From positions 36,503,001 through 36,567,000 of the forward strand of contig CM048845.1 in assembly GCA_026545225.1 (NCBI GenBank): DNA of 64,000 nt. Reading direction: 5' to 3'. The notes beneath the pieces were generated by a model. It ran no database searches. It was not told where the DNA came from and worked only from the letters and a program-made list of their open reading frames with translations. Each line of letters starts with the position of its first letter. The first letter of the stretch is position 1. Positions 11,952-23,488 of this stretch are shown here, piece by piece. The DNA comes from Cornus controversa. Lineage: Eukaryota; Streptophyta; Magnoliopsida; Cornales; Cornaceae. Made by a program: the position numbers and the translations under genes.

Positions 11952-12367
11952 ACTCTTCAGATTACTTCCCCCACATTCTGTCATGCAGTACCTTTCTTGT
12001 AACTTCCCATTAACTGAAACTTCTTTTCTACTGAGAACTTCCAATCACTCCATAATTCTAACATTTCTTTGTACATGGACGTAGGTTCATCCAAGTTCAG
12101 TTTGTAAATGATCATTTACATGGCCAAGTGTTTGTAATTAACAAAACCACGTAAATTCTTAGAACTTCTTTGATTAAGTCAAAATCCATGTGTATGCCTC
12201 TTTCTTATTGGCTGATCCATATGTCTCTAACTTACCACGTTCCACACTCAAGACTTCTTCAAAGGATTATTTCTATTTCAAAGGATTATTTCTATGTTTC
12301 AGCTCTTGCTTGCAACTGCCATGTGGCACTTTCTCATTTGTGGTTGCCAAATATGGTGTAAACACTG

Positions 12368-14264
12368 TGTTTGCAAAAACCTACACAAACACCCCTGAGA
12401 TTTGGCATGTGATAACTACCACACCCTTCCCATTAACTATTTGGTCCGTCACTTGACACGATGTGAAATAACCTATTTACCCTCTAACTTACAAAAAGAC
12501 TTCTTTAACCTCAATGTATCACATGTAATGACAAAAGTGCCCCATCAAAATTTTCTTATGGACATGAATGTGCATTCTCTCTCCCCAAATATATAAATTA
12601 ATTCAAAAAAAATTGCAAGTTAATAAATTATTGTCAATGTGCATTCTCTCTCCCCAAATATATAAATTTATTATAAAAAATTACAAATTAATAAACTATT
12701 GTCAATATTTGAAGATTTTGCAAAAGATAAATTATACATATTGCAAATTTTATGATACATATTTTTAATATATGTCAAATATATTATGGACCACTAGAAC
12801 CACATCATGAACAAGATCAACATCATCTTGATTTATCATCACCATATTCGCTGTAGGATATTAAAAAGCCAACCAGTTCTTCCACAACATTTTGAGAGAG
12901 AAATAGTTTAAAGTCCATTTTGTTCCACAACATTTTTAGAAAGAGAAACAGAGAGCCCAATCTTCAAAACACCCCGAACAACACCCATGAAGAAAGAAAT
13001 TATGATTTCAACGTCAAAGCCCACCACAACAGAGCTTCCTTACCAAACTCCAAGATTCATATTGCTATATACTAGGCAAAAAGCTTGGCCAAGGATAGTT
13101 TGGCACAACCTACCTCTGTAAAGAGAGATAGAAAGGAGCCTAACATGCCTGTAAATGGATCACCAAATACAAGCTCTCGTGTCACGAAGAGTACAACAAT
13201 GTTTGGAAGGAGATTCAAATTATGCACGACTTGTTTGAACACACAAATGCGGTGATAATCACCGCCACGGTTGAGATTGAACCCATAATGGATTTGAAAC
13301 GCCAGCATCATGCATGCCCGAAAGGAAAGGCAAAGGTGCTCAAGAAGACTAGAAATTGAATTAAGAAAGAGACTCTCATGATTGATTGTCAAATTACCTC
13401 TCCTCTGCTGGCAGCCAAGGGACCTGCTCGATAGAAACTTCAGGGGATTGGTCTGGGGATTAGCTTACAACAAGGAAGGCTTGTGCCGGTAACTCTGCCA
13501 AGGATCCCCCTTTACATGGTTTAGTGGGGCTTGAAAGGATCTCTCCTCGTACGCAGGGAGAATCTTCATTTGCGCCCTAGCATTCCACGGTTTAGATTGA
13601 ACCCACATCATTACCATATTCACTCTCTCTCAATCAAAGACTCTCTCTTCGCCAACACCGCTCTCATGCCGTACTCTGCACGTGGAGTGGTGGTGGTGGT
13701 GTTTGGGTTAGGTGATCTAGGTGTGCAATTTAACATTGATGTTCTCACCTAATCTTTAATTGTATCGATTGTGGCCATGGAGTGGGATAAGCAAGGTGCA
13801 ATGGAGGATGTAGAGAGAGAGAAGCAAAAGTTTTGCATCTCCTTGCTGATCAAGTCGACCTTCATTTTGTTGTAAGGTGTGTATTTAAATTATCGCGATG
13901 GTGGCGAGGGTTGGGTTTGGGCAGTAAGAGTGGCAGGTGGGGTTGATTTGGCGGGTTGCGGGATGAGTGTGCTTAATGCATGGAGGGGTGGCCAGAATCA
14001 TGGACAGAGGCGGTGTTGGTGGTGTCGTCATTGGGTTAGAGGGAAAGTTAAGAATCTATGAGGGGGTAATTGAAAGGTTTTTGAATCTCCACAGTCCACA
14101 CTGTAAATTTTTTTTTTTCATTAATTGGTAGGTATACTATAGTCATTTCATATTGATATATTTTTTAAAATAAACATGCAATTATGACATTTAACACACA
14201 ATTTTAACTCCATTCTAACATTAACTCAAACAAAGGGTGTCTATGTAGGTTTTCGCAAACATAT
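12368..14264. mobile_element. Possible non-autonomous DNA element with short inverted ends
   Basis: GTTTGCAAAAACCTACACAA at 12368 is matched in inverse orientation by a sequence ending in GTAGGTTTTCGCAAAC at about 14249-14264. About 30 bp of end similarity is visible. I could not find a clear target duplication. A minus-strand open frame at 13072-13392 resembles nothing I know. Confidence 0.35.
12569..12707. repeat. 69-bp tandem duplication
   Basis: The unit starts TGTGCATTCTCTCTCCCC and occurs at 12569 and 12638, with a few differences in the A-rich second half. Confidence 0.8.
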
Positions 14265-14367
14265 CATCAAAGCTAATAAGAGTAAATCTCATAGGGTGTT
14301 AGTGTAATTTAACCAAAAAGCAAAAAACAAGGCACATGTTGCATCACACGTGATTAAATTGTCATTA

Positions 14368-14811
14368 TTTTCTTTAGGCAAAAGTGCACTAAACACCCCT
14401 CAACTATTAACTTATTGCAAAATGCACCCATCAACTATCAAGTGTTGCAATTATGTCCTCCAACTTTCAAAAGTGCTCACATTGCACCCTTGAGACTGAC
14501 GACCGTCGAGTTTGACCGATAAGTAAAATGTGTGCACTGCATGTGACATTAAAAAAAAAATTAGCGATCTAACTACCCTCCATAAACGAAGAAAATTGAA
14601 GTGTGACAAACGAGTCATTTTTCTTCTTATGGAGTGTATTTAGGTCCTTAAAAAAGTTTTTTTGATGTCATGTCTCACTTGGCATCGAACTTCGGGAGTG
14701 TGAGCACTTTTGAAATTTGAAGGGCTTAATTACGACAATTGATAGTTGAGAGGTGCATTTTGCAACAAGTCAATAGTTGAGGTGTGTTAGTGCACTTTTG
14801 CCTTTTCTTAA
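14368..14811. mobile_element. Mutator-like MITE with long inverted repeats
   Basis: The element at 14377-14802 (426 bp) starts GGCAAAAGTGCACTAA and ends with the inverse of it. Both arms extend far inward (the CAACTATTAACTTATTGCAA region is mirrored near 14755-14780), leaving a short centre. Flanking 9-bp copies TTTTCTTTA (14368-14376) and TTTTCTTAA (14803-14811) differ at one base. This fits the 9-bp duplication of Mutator-type elements. It carries no coding sequence. Confidence 0.8.
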
Positions 14812-15575
14812 TGGCAAACTAACACCAAGGAGGTAATAGCAATACTTGAAGTAAAATCATATAACTATTTGCTTTAAAGATAATTCATGGGTCATTTGCA
14901 AAAGTGTGTTAATTAAAGGGGAGTTTTTATGCATTTTCCTAAAAGAAAAAAAATAGGTTATGATAATCTGCTTTTGTTTCTATTATATACTTGCTCCTCT
15001 AAAAACCTTGAGACAACTAGGAAGCATTTAAAACATTATATCACTGTCGTCACTTTTTCTCATTTTTGCGCAGAAGAGCTAATAAACGGACTTAAAAGTC
15101 AATCTGCAGTACTTCATGGGTGGACATATTTATTCTCCTTTAATTGTTCCTCTGTAAAAATTGAATCCTCCTTCATGGTTTTGATCTGGATCCAGTAAAA
15201 GCATTGCTTATTGCCATGAATTCAGAAAGGATATTTCTCATAGTAGCTAACATAGATTTTCCAACTGAATTATCTTTCCATTAGTGATTTTGGCACCATT
15301 GCTGGTTAGACAACAGAATTTCCAAAGAAAGCTGCCTTATTTGATGTTGAATGGATCCAGGCATGGCTATGATGTCAAATGTTAGTTAAGCTATATGGTG
15401 TAAGGGCATTTTTGTCCAAGAAAAAAAATTCACGAGATGAGTGTGGACATGATTTGGTTACCTATTTCATCAGTTTTTTGGATGCACAAATGTGTTTGTG
15501 CGTTTGTTTTATCAATCTTTCTGAAGTTATTTTTAATATTTTTTTCCCTTAAAATGAAGAAAAATTGAAACTTAC
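14812..15575. other. Intron sequence, no gene recognised
   Basis: This lies between the MITE and the donor site of the exon at 15576. I see no repeat signature or coding region. Confidence 0.5.
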
Positions 15576-15851
15576 AAGAAAAGCAGGTTGCAGTCAATAT
15601 TTGCACAGTTACGGTGCCTCAATTCAGAAAGTTGTGAACCACATATGTAGCATCTGGCAAATGAGCTATCCCTGGGAAAAACTAGCGTGCTGCTTGATTT
15701 GGTCATAACTTCAGGCTTGAAAGTGGAAGGTGGTAGAGAGAGACGAGAGTCAAAGACAAACAGATTTCCAACCCATTCTACTGGACCTTCATTCTTGAGA
15801 TAATGAGAAACACCTCCCATCAAGGTGTACAAGTTTTTGAAGCCCCTTTGT
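15576..15851 (-). CDS. STR8: Rhodanese-like gene, penultimate exon
   Basis: This 276-nt exon has acceptor TATGACAG and donor TT|GTAAGT on the minus strand. Its first base completes an Arg codon with AG of the preceding exon, and its last two bases join the A of the last exon. The product reads QRGFKNLYTLMGGVSHYL, which is the end of the rhodanese fold after the active loop. It continues with EWVGNLFVFDSRLSLPP and then CYICG and RHRNCANIDC, the start of the Cys-rich C-terminal region of this family. There are no stops. It is flanked by introns of 18.0 kb (upstream) and 11.6 kb (downstream). A LINE- or LTR-derived origin can be excluded because the sequence matches the host protein family closely. 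Confidence 0.93.
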
Positions 15852-16708
15852 CTGTCATAAACAAGAAAACATGAGTCGAATAAAATAAAATAAAATAAAT
15901 TAGCAGCAGAATAAATGAAAGGAAAAATAAATCTATAAGAGCCCCTTTATCAGTCAATATGAACAAGGAAACGAAAAGGAAAAATGGGAATTTATATATA
16001 CTAAAAAAAAAAAACTTTAATCTTCCACTGATATTATAGGCCCACTGATTTGGTAAAATAAAACATGTGTGGGGCAACTTGGAAAGAGAACTATACAAAA
16101 TCAAATTTTCAGAACACATGCTCAGAGTCTCAACTTAACCAAATACCAGAACCATTCTCTGAACATAGAGGTAAAGCCCAACCCTAGACTAACTATAATC
16201 CCATATTTATAGTTAATATAGGAGTCCTATATGAAATAGGAACATAAAATCTTTTAAAATTTTGTTCAAGCAGAGTTTCCTTAAACATTTGGTGCTCATT
16301 GATCGATCAAAGTATTGGATTGAAGCACTATGTCCAGTCTCAATAAATCAAACCCTATCCGAACTCACTGTATTCGACACTAATCTTGCTTGAAAATTTC
16401 AATCAATCGAAACATTGATTGAACTCCTCAGTTCAAAGTTAAAACATAATTTAAGCCTTTAAAATATTAAACCTAAGCCATGGATGGTCACTAATGTCTC
16501 ATTTTACCTTTGCCTAGATATTTGATTGAGCTTGAGAGTGTTTTGACGTGGCCACTGTTCTTAATCTCCATTATCTCCTTTTGTTTGTAGACAAACAACT
16601 CTAGACATTTTATTAAACTTACAACCATAGTTTTGTGTAGGAAATTGCCACACATAACTCAATATCCAAACATTCTGCCCGCCCCTTTGGCAATTCCGTA
16701 ACTGAATA
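15852..16708. other. Intron sequence, no gene recognised
   Basis: AT-rich sequence between the exon acceptor at 15852 and the copia LTR at 16709. Open frames here show no protein similarity that I can recognise. Confidence 0.5.
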
Positions 16709-16985
16709 TGTTGAATTTTTAGAGAGAAAAGTTCTCTTTATTTCTTATCAAAATGATTACATCTTGTACAAATATACATAGGAAAAAGGAGTAAACTATA
16801 CAAGGAAATAGAGCCTAAAAACAGAAGTCTACAATCTGCTTCTAAATTCCAGCAATCATAATAATCAAATCCCTAAAATAAAGGAGATGAAAAAGGCAGC
16901 AACTATGGAAAGTCTAGGCTGGAAGATATGTTGTTTATACAGCTATTATTTGTTGTCAGTTTGTCACAACTAACATCTTCCAACA
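16709..16985 (-). repeat. 3' LTR of the minus-strand copia
   Basis: On the minus strand the LTR starts TGTTGGAAGATG directly after a purine tract (CTTGAGGGTGAG) and ends TTCAACA. It is 277 bp with canonical TG...CA ends. The opposite LTR is not in the window. Confidence 0.8.
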
Positions 16986-16989
16986 CTCA

Positions 16990-17283
16990 CCCTCAAGCTA
17001 GAGCATAGATGTCTCGAATGCCCAGCTTGTCGAGTGCCAAATTGAAAGTCTTGCTTGACACTCCCTTTGTCAAAATATCTGCAAGCTGATTCTCTGTCTT
17101 CACAAATGGAGTGCAAATTAATCCTCATGTCAACTTCTCCTTGATAAAGTGTCTATCCACTTTAACATGTTTAGTACGATCATGCTGACCTGGATTGTGA
17201 GCAATGCAAATGGCAGTTTTGTTATCACAGAAAACCTTCATTGGATCTCCAGAACTAAAGCCCAACTCCCTTAACAAAGCCTT
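16990..17283 (-). pseudogene. copia RNase H C-terminal part (minus strand)
   Basis: Read on the minus strand this gives the copia RNase H end: a FCDNKTAICIAHNPG-like block, KHVKVDRHFIKEKL, then ADILTKG and LDKLGI, followed by the stop and polypurine tract. The upstream part of the domain resumes at 18749, across the solo LTR. There is a small frame disturbance near 17128. Confidence 0.82.
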
Positions 17284-18753
17284 TGTGGGTGTAGACACTT
17301 ACCATCCCACGTGGAAACCCAAAATGGGTAATGTGCGTGTAGTCATTTACCATCCCACGTGGAAACCCAAAATGGGCCCGAGATCAAAATAAAGGGTCAA
17401 AACCTAGTCTGACCATGAAAAACCCCAAATACAACACGAAGTGTTCACCGAGCCCCCGAAACCTAAGTCAACCTCAGGTCAACACAAAACCTCGAGCACA
17501 GCACCAAGTGCTCACCGAGTCCTCCAAACCCTGAGTCAAACCTCAAGTCAACTCAAAACCTCGAGCGCAACACCAAGTGCTCGTCGAGCCCTCGAAACCC
17601 TGAGTCAAACCTCAGGTCAACTCAAAACCTCGACTATAGCACCACGTGTTTGTTGAGTCCTTGAAAACCCTGATTCAGCCTCAGGTCAACTCAAAATCTC
17701 AAGTGCAGCACCAAGTGCTCGTCGATTCCTTGAAAACCCTGAGTTAGCCTCAAGTCAACACAAAACCTCGAGTGCGGCACCAAGTGCTTGTCGAGTCCTC
17801 GAAAACCCTGAGTCAAACCTCAGGTCAACTCAAAATCTTGAGTGCAACACCAAAGTGCTCACAGAGCCCTCAAAACCCAGAGTTTAACCTCGGGTCAACG
17901 CAAAACCTCGAGTGCAATAGTGCAGCACCAAAGTGTTCGTCGAATCCTCAAACATAGACCAAATCTTAGGTCAACACAAGTACCAAGTGCTCGTCGTGTC
18001 ACCAAACTTTGAAATAGCCTCAGATCTCACAAAACACCTAGCACATCCTAAAGCCTTGAACCAAATTCAAAAAGAGCCTCAAGCCATCACTTCTGATGCA
18101 CCTCAAACAAAGACAAGAACTAATAGCCAAAGGAAGCATGGGTAGCACCCCTTTGATATTAGTTCAACACAAACTGGGATACTTAGAAGGATTGTGGATT
18201 AGAGGATGAGAAGTTAGAGCAAGCCTGTCATTTTAGGCCCAACTACGGGAAAGATGAAACATGTGCCAAGACAGAACCCTTACCATCACATTTAATGTGA
18301 TACAACTGGATCATTAAGTGTTCAACCACCGCCGCTGCCCAAAGTTAAGTAGAGCATTAACCATTTAATGCTCTACCATCACGGTTGAGTGTAATAGACA
18401 AAGGGACTTAACCCTCTAGGTGTTTATAGTGCTGACAGCTTAATCATGGAATATGATATAGGCGGGTAATAACCAGTTGCTCCTCAAGCCCGCTGAATAT
18501 TCCCCAGTCAAATCAACACTAAATAAAGGATTCAGTTGGGTATTTAAAGGGGGACTCTAGCAATCAAAGATCACCATAGCTTCAGAGCATTGATTCTCTA
18601 TCTTGAGCACAAAGGCATTCCTACTTTCATCATAAATTCCTTTAGTTAGTCTACTTCTCCTCCGTCAAACCATATCTCTCTTCATATTGTAGAGTGATAC
18701 AACCTATATTATTATTATTGTTACTGTGTTCAGAACCCACTACCTACATCCTT
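17279..18753. mobile_element. Solo LTR, about 1.47 kb
   Basis: The LTR 17284-18748 begins TGTGGGTGTAGACAC and ends CTACCTACA. It splits the copia RNase H coding sequence and its removal would rejoin it. Flanking 5-mers are GCCTT (17279-17283) and TCCTT (18749-18753), four of five identical. No internal gag-pol is present. The ends and length suit a Ty3/gypsy Tat/Athila-like LTR, but that assignment is tentative. A duplicated ACCATCCCACGTGGAAACCC segment lies at 17301-17370. Confidence 0.75.
17430..18000. repeat. Tandem array of about eight 70-bp units inside the solo LTR
   Basis: The segment CACCAAGTGCTCGTCGAGTC recurs, with changes, near 17432, 17501, 17571, 17641, 17709, 17778, 17848, 17926 and 17982. 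Spacing is 69-70 bp for most and irregular at the end. Each unit also carries CTCAGGTCAACTCAAAACCTC. Small open frames across it are repeat artefacts. Confidence 0.88.
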
Positions 18754-20619
18754 CAGCCACAACATCTCGCATATACCATGAGCAATGGCTCTGAATTCTG
18801 CTTCAACACTGGATCTGGCCACAACAAATTGTTTCTTGCTATGCTACATGACTAGATTCCCTCCCACAAACCTGTCATATCCTGAAGTTGATCTTCTATC
18901 TATTACAGATCCTACTCAATCAGCATTTGTATATCCTTCCACTTCCAAATGGCCATGTTTGGAGAATAACGGACCTTTCCTAGAAGTAGATTTTAAATAC
19001 TTGAGAATCCTATGTACAGCCAACATGTGTGTTTCACAAGTAGCATGCATGAAGTGACTTGCTACACTCAAGGCGAGTATGAGCCAAATATATTAGCTTC
19101 CCAACTAACCTTTGATATCTCTCTCTGTCTATAGGTGTATCATCTGTGCCTTCACCTAACCTGTGCTTTTGTTCAATTGGAACATCAACAGGTTTGCAAG
19201 CCAACATTCCAGTCTCAGCCAGTAAGTCAAGAACATATTTTCTTTGGGAAACAAAGACCCCTGTTTCGACCTAGCAACTTTAATACCCAAAAAATATCAT
19301 AAAAAACCAAGGTCTTTGGTCTCAATTCTTTTGCCAAATATGCTTTCATATTTCCCATCTCCTCACTATCACTACCAGTCACCACAATATCATCCACATA
19401 CACAATCAAGGCAGTAATCTTGCCTCCAAGTGAATGTTTGAAAAAAAAAAGAGTAATGAGACTGGCTCTGGTGGCATCCATACTTCTTCATGGCAAGAGT
19501 AAACCTGCCAAACCAAGCTCTAGGTGATTGCTTGAGTCCATATAAGGATTTCCTCAATCTGCATACCTTACCTCTTTTAAAGGGATTAGCAAAGCCAGAA
19601 GGAAAGTCCATGTATGCTTCTTCCTCTAGATCTCCATGAAGAAATGCATTCTTCACATCAAACTGTTGAAGAGGCCACTCCAAATTTGCAACCAAGGATA
19701 AGTGGACTCTGATAGTATTTATCTTCGCCACTGGTGCAAATGTTTCCTGATAATCTATCCCATAGGTCTGTGTATAACCTTTAGCTACCAATCTTGCCTT
19801 GAACCTCTCCACTAAACCCTTATGTTTCACTATGAATACCCACTTGCAACCGTCTTCTTTCCCTCTGGTAGCCCAACTAGTTCCCAAGTAGAATTTGTCT
19901 GTAAAGCTTTCATTTCTTCAATCATGGCAGCTTTCCACTTCGGGTTTGCAAATATTTTATCAAGAACAGATATAGTGGACAACTAGTTTGCAAATATTTT
20001 GTAAGATGAAGATAAACGATGTGAATATACGTAATGAAAGATGGGATATTTTACAATTAGAAAACCATAACGAGAGGGAGGTTTTCGTTCTCGAGAGGGA
20101 TTACGAGTTTGATTCCCAATAACTAACCGAGTACCATCATGTGACTGATCAAGTTGATCAATAGGTAACTGAGTTAACTCATCAATAGAGAGTTAAGAAG
20201 AAGGAACTACCTTAGGATTACCAGTCACAGGAGTATCTAATTGGTCATTAGGTTGATCAAGAGGTGGTTGAGTTGTCTGTGTCTTCTCCCTTTTTGAGTA
20301 TACCAATCTGTATGGCTCAAGAGATCCCTTTGAAGTTGGTACAAAAGTTCCAGCAGATGATTAGACACTAGTTAAAGATAGTGGTAGCACATCCCAAGAC
20401 TTCTCTTCATTTTCCAAATTCTCCCCCTGAAGAGAAGCATTTGAATCTCCCCCTGAATAGTGCACTCCTGATCTTCAACAAAAGTAACATCCATGAAAAT
20501 AAGCATCTTTGCCGAAGGAGGGTGATAGCATTTGTATCCTTTTTGTGTGGCAGAGTACCCCAAGAAAATGCACTTGAGTGCTCTCGGATCAAGCTTACTT
20601 CGGTGTTGTTTATGAATAT
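18749..20619 (-). pseudogene. copia reverse transcriptase region (minus strand), broken
   Basis: On the minus strand, 20372-20592 encodes the end of the integrase region (LGYSATQKGYKCYHPP, then MDVTFVEDQ). After a spacer, 19887-19390 encodes reverse transcriptase: CKWVFIVKHK, ARLVAKGYTQTYGIDYQETF, KNAFLHGDLEEE and SLYGLKQSPRAWF. A frameshift leads to 19481-19227 with ALIVYVDDIVVTGSD, so the catalytic Asp pair is retained. Further stops follow. 18749-19060 holds the start of RNase H. Confidence 0.88.
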
Positions 20620-20850
20620 TGTTGGATAACCCAGGTTTTTTCGGATAAGTATTTTAAATTTAAAAGCCTAGTTATCTGATTGGGTTGTTATCTCTTAGTT
20701 TGTATTTGAATAATTATGGTTCCTAGAATAGAGGCTAAGGTTAGGGTCTGTTATTGTCTAACCTAGTCTATAAATATCATGCAAACGATCAAGGGAATAA
20801 TAAGAAGCAGAATTACGTTTGCCTCCATTCCATTCCTGGTCCAGATTACA
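20620..20850 (+). repeat. 5' LTR of the complete copia
   Basis: It starts TGTTGGATAACCCAGG and ends GTCCAGATTACA. TATAAATATC near 20770 is a likely TATA box for the element. Confidence 0.95.
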
Positions 20851-20862
20851 TGGTATCAGAGC
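20851..20862 (+). promoter_or_regulatory. Primer binding site (initiator tRNA-Met)
   Basis: TGGTATCAGAGC directly abuts the 5' LTR. Confidence 0.92.
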
Positions 20863-20892
20863 TGGAAAAACCAGTAGAGAAGAATGTATAAA

Positions 20893-22025
20893 ATGGCTCT
20901 CACGGGGACAGGGGAGAACTCTGGGATCTCGGATACCTCATCTGAGACTACCCGGGTTGTCCCCACAATTGCCTCGAACATCGCTGCTTCTGATTCTTCA
21001 TCCCTACAATCACGTCCCATAAATTCAATGGAAGAAATTTCCTTTAATGGTCGACCTTTGTTCAGATGGTTATTCGAGGACATGGTAAACTAGGATACAT
21101 TAATGGGTCAAAACCAAAGCCATCCGAAATAGATCCCTCATTTCCAACTTGGGATGCAAAAAATTCCATCGTTATGGCATGGATTATCAATTCCATGAGA
21201 GAAGACATCAGCCACAATTTCATGTTGTACCCCACAGCAAAAGGTATGCGGGATGCAGTGGTTCGGCGGCACTCAGATGTGAAAAATTCCACACAGATGT
21301 GTGATTTAAGGGACTCGGCAAGAATGCTAAAACAAGGAGACATGGATGTTACGCAATATTTTAACGCTCTTTCCAAAGTATGGCAGGAATTGGACCTTTA
21401 TAATGTCCATAGATGGCACTGCGAACAAGATGCTGCTCTATACCGATCGATTATCGACAAAGAACGAATCTATGATTTTGTTTCAGGATTGAACAAAGAT
21501 CTTGATGAGGTTCGCGGACGTACGCTTGCTATGCGACCATTACCAGAAATTGATGATATTTTTGCAGAGGTCAGACGTGAAGAAAGCAGGAAGAGGATGC
21601 TTGGTGAACTTAGAGATCCGGTTGTCAATGATAATGCTGCGATGGTCGTTCGTAATCAGGACAGTCCTAAAAATACTGGATCTCGAGCTGGAAAAAAATA
21701 TGGGCAGCTTTGGTGCGATCACTGCAGTAAACCGCATCATACCCATGACACTTGCTGGAAAATACACGGAAGACCAGCGAACTGGAGGGAGATAATCAGC
21801 AAGCGTGACAATCGGAGTTCTCAAGCCCACACATCGGAACTAGGCAACTCGGACAAGAAGGACAACGGTGAAACCAGCAAAATGCATCAGATCTCTTTAA
21901 CAAAAGAGCAATTAGAACAGTTTGTTAAATTGCTCACGCCATCACAGCCAGCCAATACTTCACTCCTTGCACATAAAGGTAATTATTTTACCTCTGGAAC
22001 TAATCCTATTGCTGAAAACAGTCCC
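20893..22025 (+). pseudogene. copia gag, frameshifted
   Basis: The likely start is the ATG at 20893 (MALTGTGE). The first frame ends near 21093 and the second opens around 21066, so a frameshift lies between. The second frame carries a conserved gag core (PSFPTWDAKNSIVMAWIINS) and an intact CCHC zinc knuckle, CDHCSKPHHTHDTC, near 21715-21757. A TAG at 22026 replaces a codon just ahead of the protease IIDSGATDHM block, so gag and pol were one frame before mutation. Confidence 0.9.
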
Positions 22026-23488
22026 TAGATAATCGACTCCGGGGCGACGGATCACATGACCAGCCATGGCAACCTATTCTCTTCGTATAAACCAAGCCCC
22101 GGGAATGTCAAGATCAAAGTTGCTGATGGCTCTTTATCTGCAGTAGCAGGAACTGGTGTTATTCATGTTTCCCCAAATATAATCCTTAAATCTGTCCTAC
22201 ATGTGCCCAAGTTGACTTGCAATTTATTATCTATTAGCAAGATTACAAGAGATTTGAATTGTCAAGTATTGTTCTCACATGATAAATGTTTGTTTCAGGA
22301 TCTTTCGGGGAAGAGGATTGGCAGTACTAAGGAACATGGTGGGCTCTACTACTTTGGAAAAAATGTTAGCGGCGTGATTGAACAAGCTCTTACTTCCGGT
22401 TGTGATTCTTCTATAATGTTATGGCGGCATCGTAGGTTAGGCCATCCTAGTTTTAGTTATTTAAGACACTTGTTTCCTGATTTGTTTCATAATAAAGAGC
22501 TTGTGAATTTCCAATGTGAAACGTGTCAAATAGCAAAACACCATCGAGCGGTCTTTAAACCCCAGCCATACAAACCTACTAAGCCTTTTTCTATGATCCA
22601 TAGCGATATTTGGGGACCCTCTCGTGTCAAAAATAAATTGGGATTTAAATGGTTTATCACTCTCATTGATGATCACACTAGGCTAACCTAGTTATACCTC
22701 ATGAAAGAAAAATCGGAAGCCGAAGGGATTTTTAAGGCATTCCATAACATAGTAAAAACCCAATTCCAGAGTGACATTCAAATTTTTCACACAGACAATG
22801 GTACTGAGTACTTTAACACCATCCTAGGATCTTATTTAAAACAACATGGCATAATACACAAAAGCACTTGCACTAATACACCACAACAGAATGGCATAGC
22901 CGAACGGAAAAACCGTCACCTCTTAGAAGTTGCCCGGTCAATCATGTTTCAATCCAATGTACCAAACATTTTTGGTGTGATGCTATTCTCACTGCCACCT
23001 ACCTTATTAATCGCATGCCAAGCCGTGTTCTTAAGTACCAAACACCTCTCACAATTTTTTCTCAATTTTATCCTCACTCACGTGTGTTTGGTATACTACC
23101 CCCAAAAAATTTTGGCTGCATTGCATTCATTCACAATCATTCACCCACGAAATCCAAGCTCGATCCCCGAGCCTCAAAATGCATGTTTGTTGGGTACTCC
23201 TCCACTCAAGGGATACCGTTGTTATTCATTAGAACACCAGAAGTATTTTGTGTCGATGGATGTTACATTCTTCGAAAACTCTCCATTTTACACTAAAAAT
23301 TCCCTTCAGGGGGAGCATATACAAGAAGACAATTTTTGGGATCCCATTACTCCTGTAGCTCCTATCCTTCCCAGTATGCCTACTGAAACCAACCCGACTA
23401 CTCCTGAGTCCATAAATATTGATGAGGAATTACCAATAGGGGAAGAATTACAACAACAACAACAACCTGAGCTACGTGTTTATTCATG
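22026..23488 (+). pseudogene. copia protease and integrase, broken
   Basis: The protease signature DSGATDHM lies just after the TAG at 22026. Next come the GAG-pre-integrase motif (LWRHRRLGHPSFSYL), the HHCC finger end (CETCQIAKHH) and the integrase core: Asp in HSDIWGP, Asp in HTDNGTEYF, and Glu in NGIAERKN. A stop at 22689 interrupts the core. Near 22990 the frame shifts by one and shifts back near 23200. The linker before reverse transcriptase (FENSPFY, then a Gln-rich run near 23450) is poorly conserved. Confidence 0.9.

Larger units (their letters stand above)
6559..11956 (+). mobile_element. Complete but decayed Ty3/gypsy element, CRM-like
   Basis: The element proper is 6564-11951, with perfect 5-bp target duplications ACTCT at 6559-6563 and 11952-11956. 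It has direct LTRs, a primer site, gag, protease, reverse transcriptase, RNase H and integrase in Ty3 order, and the last open frame runs into the 3' LTR. Gag features (SDEDSDE, then a WISEVERFF block, then a RFLPPDYEQ block) and the pol-LTR overlap fit the CRM chromovirus clade, which often targets centromeres in plants. Clade assignment is by recognition, without alignment. It inserted in the last intron of the rhodanese-like gene, antisense to it. Several stops and a frameshift make it non-autonomous. Confidence 0.92.

Noticed and set aside
13072-13392. 106-codon minus-strand open frame
   Set aside because: I recognise no domain, it lacks supporting splice or neighbour evidence, and it lies in a possible DNA element. 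It is kept only as a remark.
3849-15851. The Cys-rich and rhodanese exons as parts of a processed retrocopy or pseudogene
   Set aside because: The exons are separated by introns with proper splice signals and correct phases and have no stops. A retrocopy would have no introns.
17430-18000. Tandem 70-bp array considered as a CRISPR-like array
   Set aside because: Whole units are similar with no conserved-repeat and unique-spacer pattern, and the context is a plant LTR.
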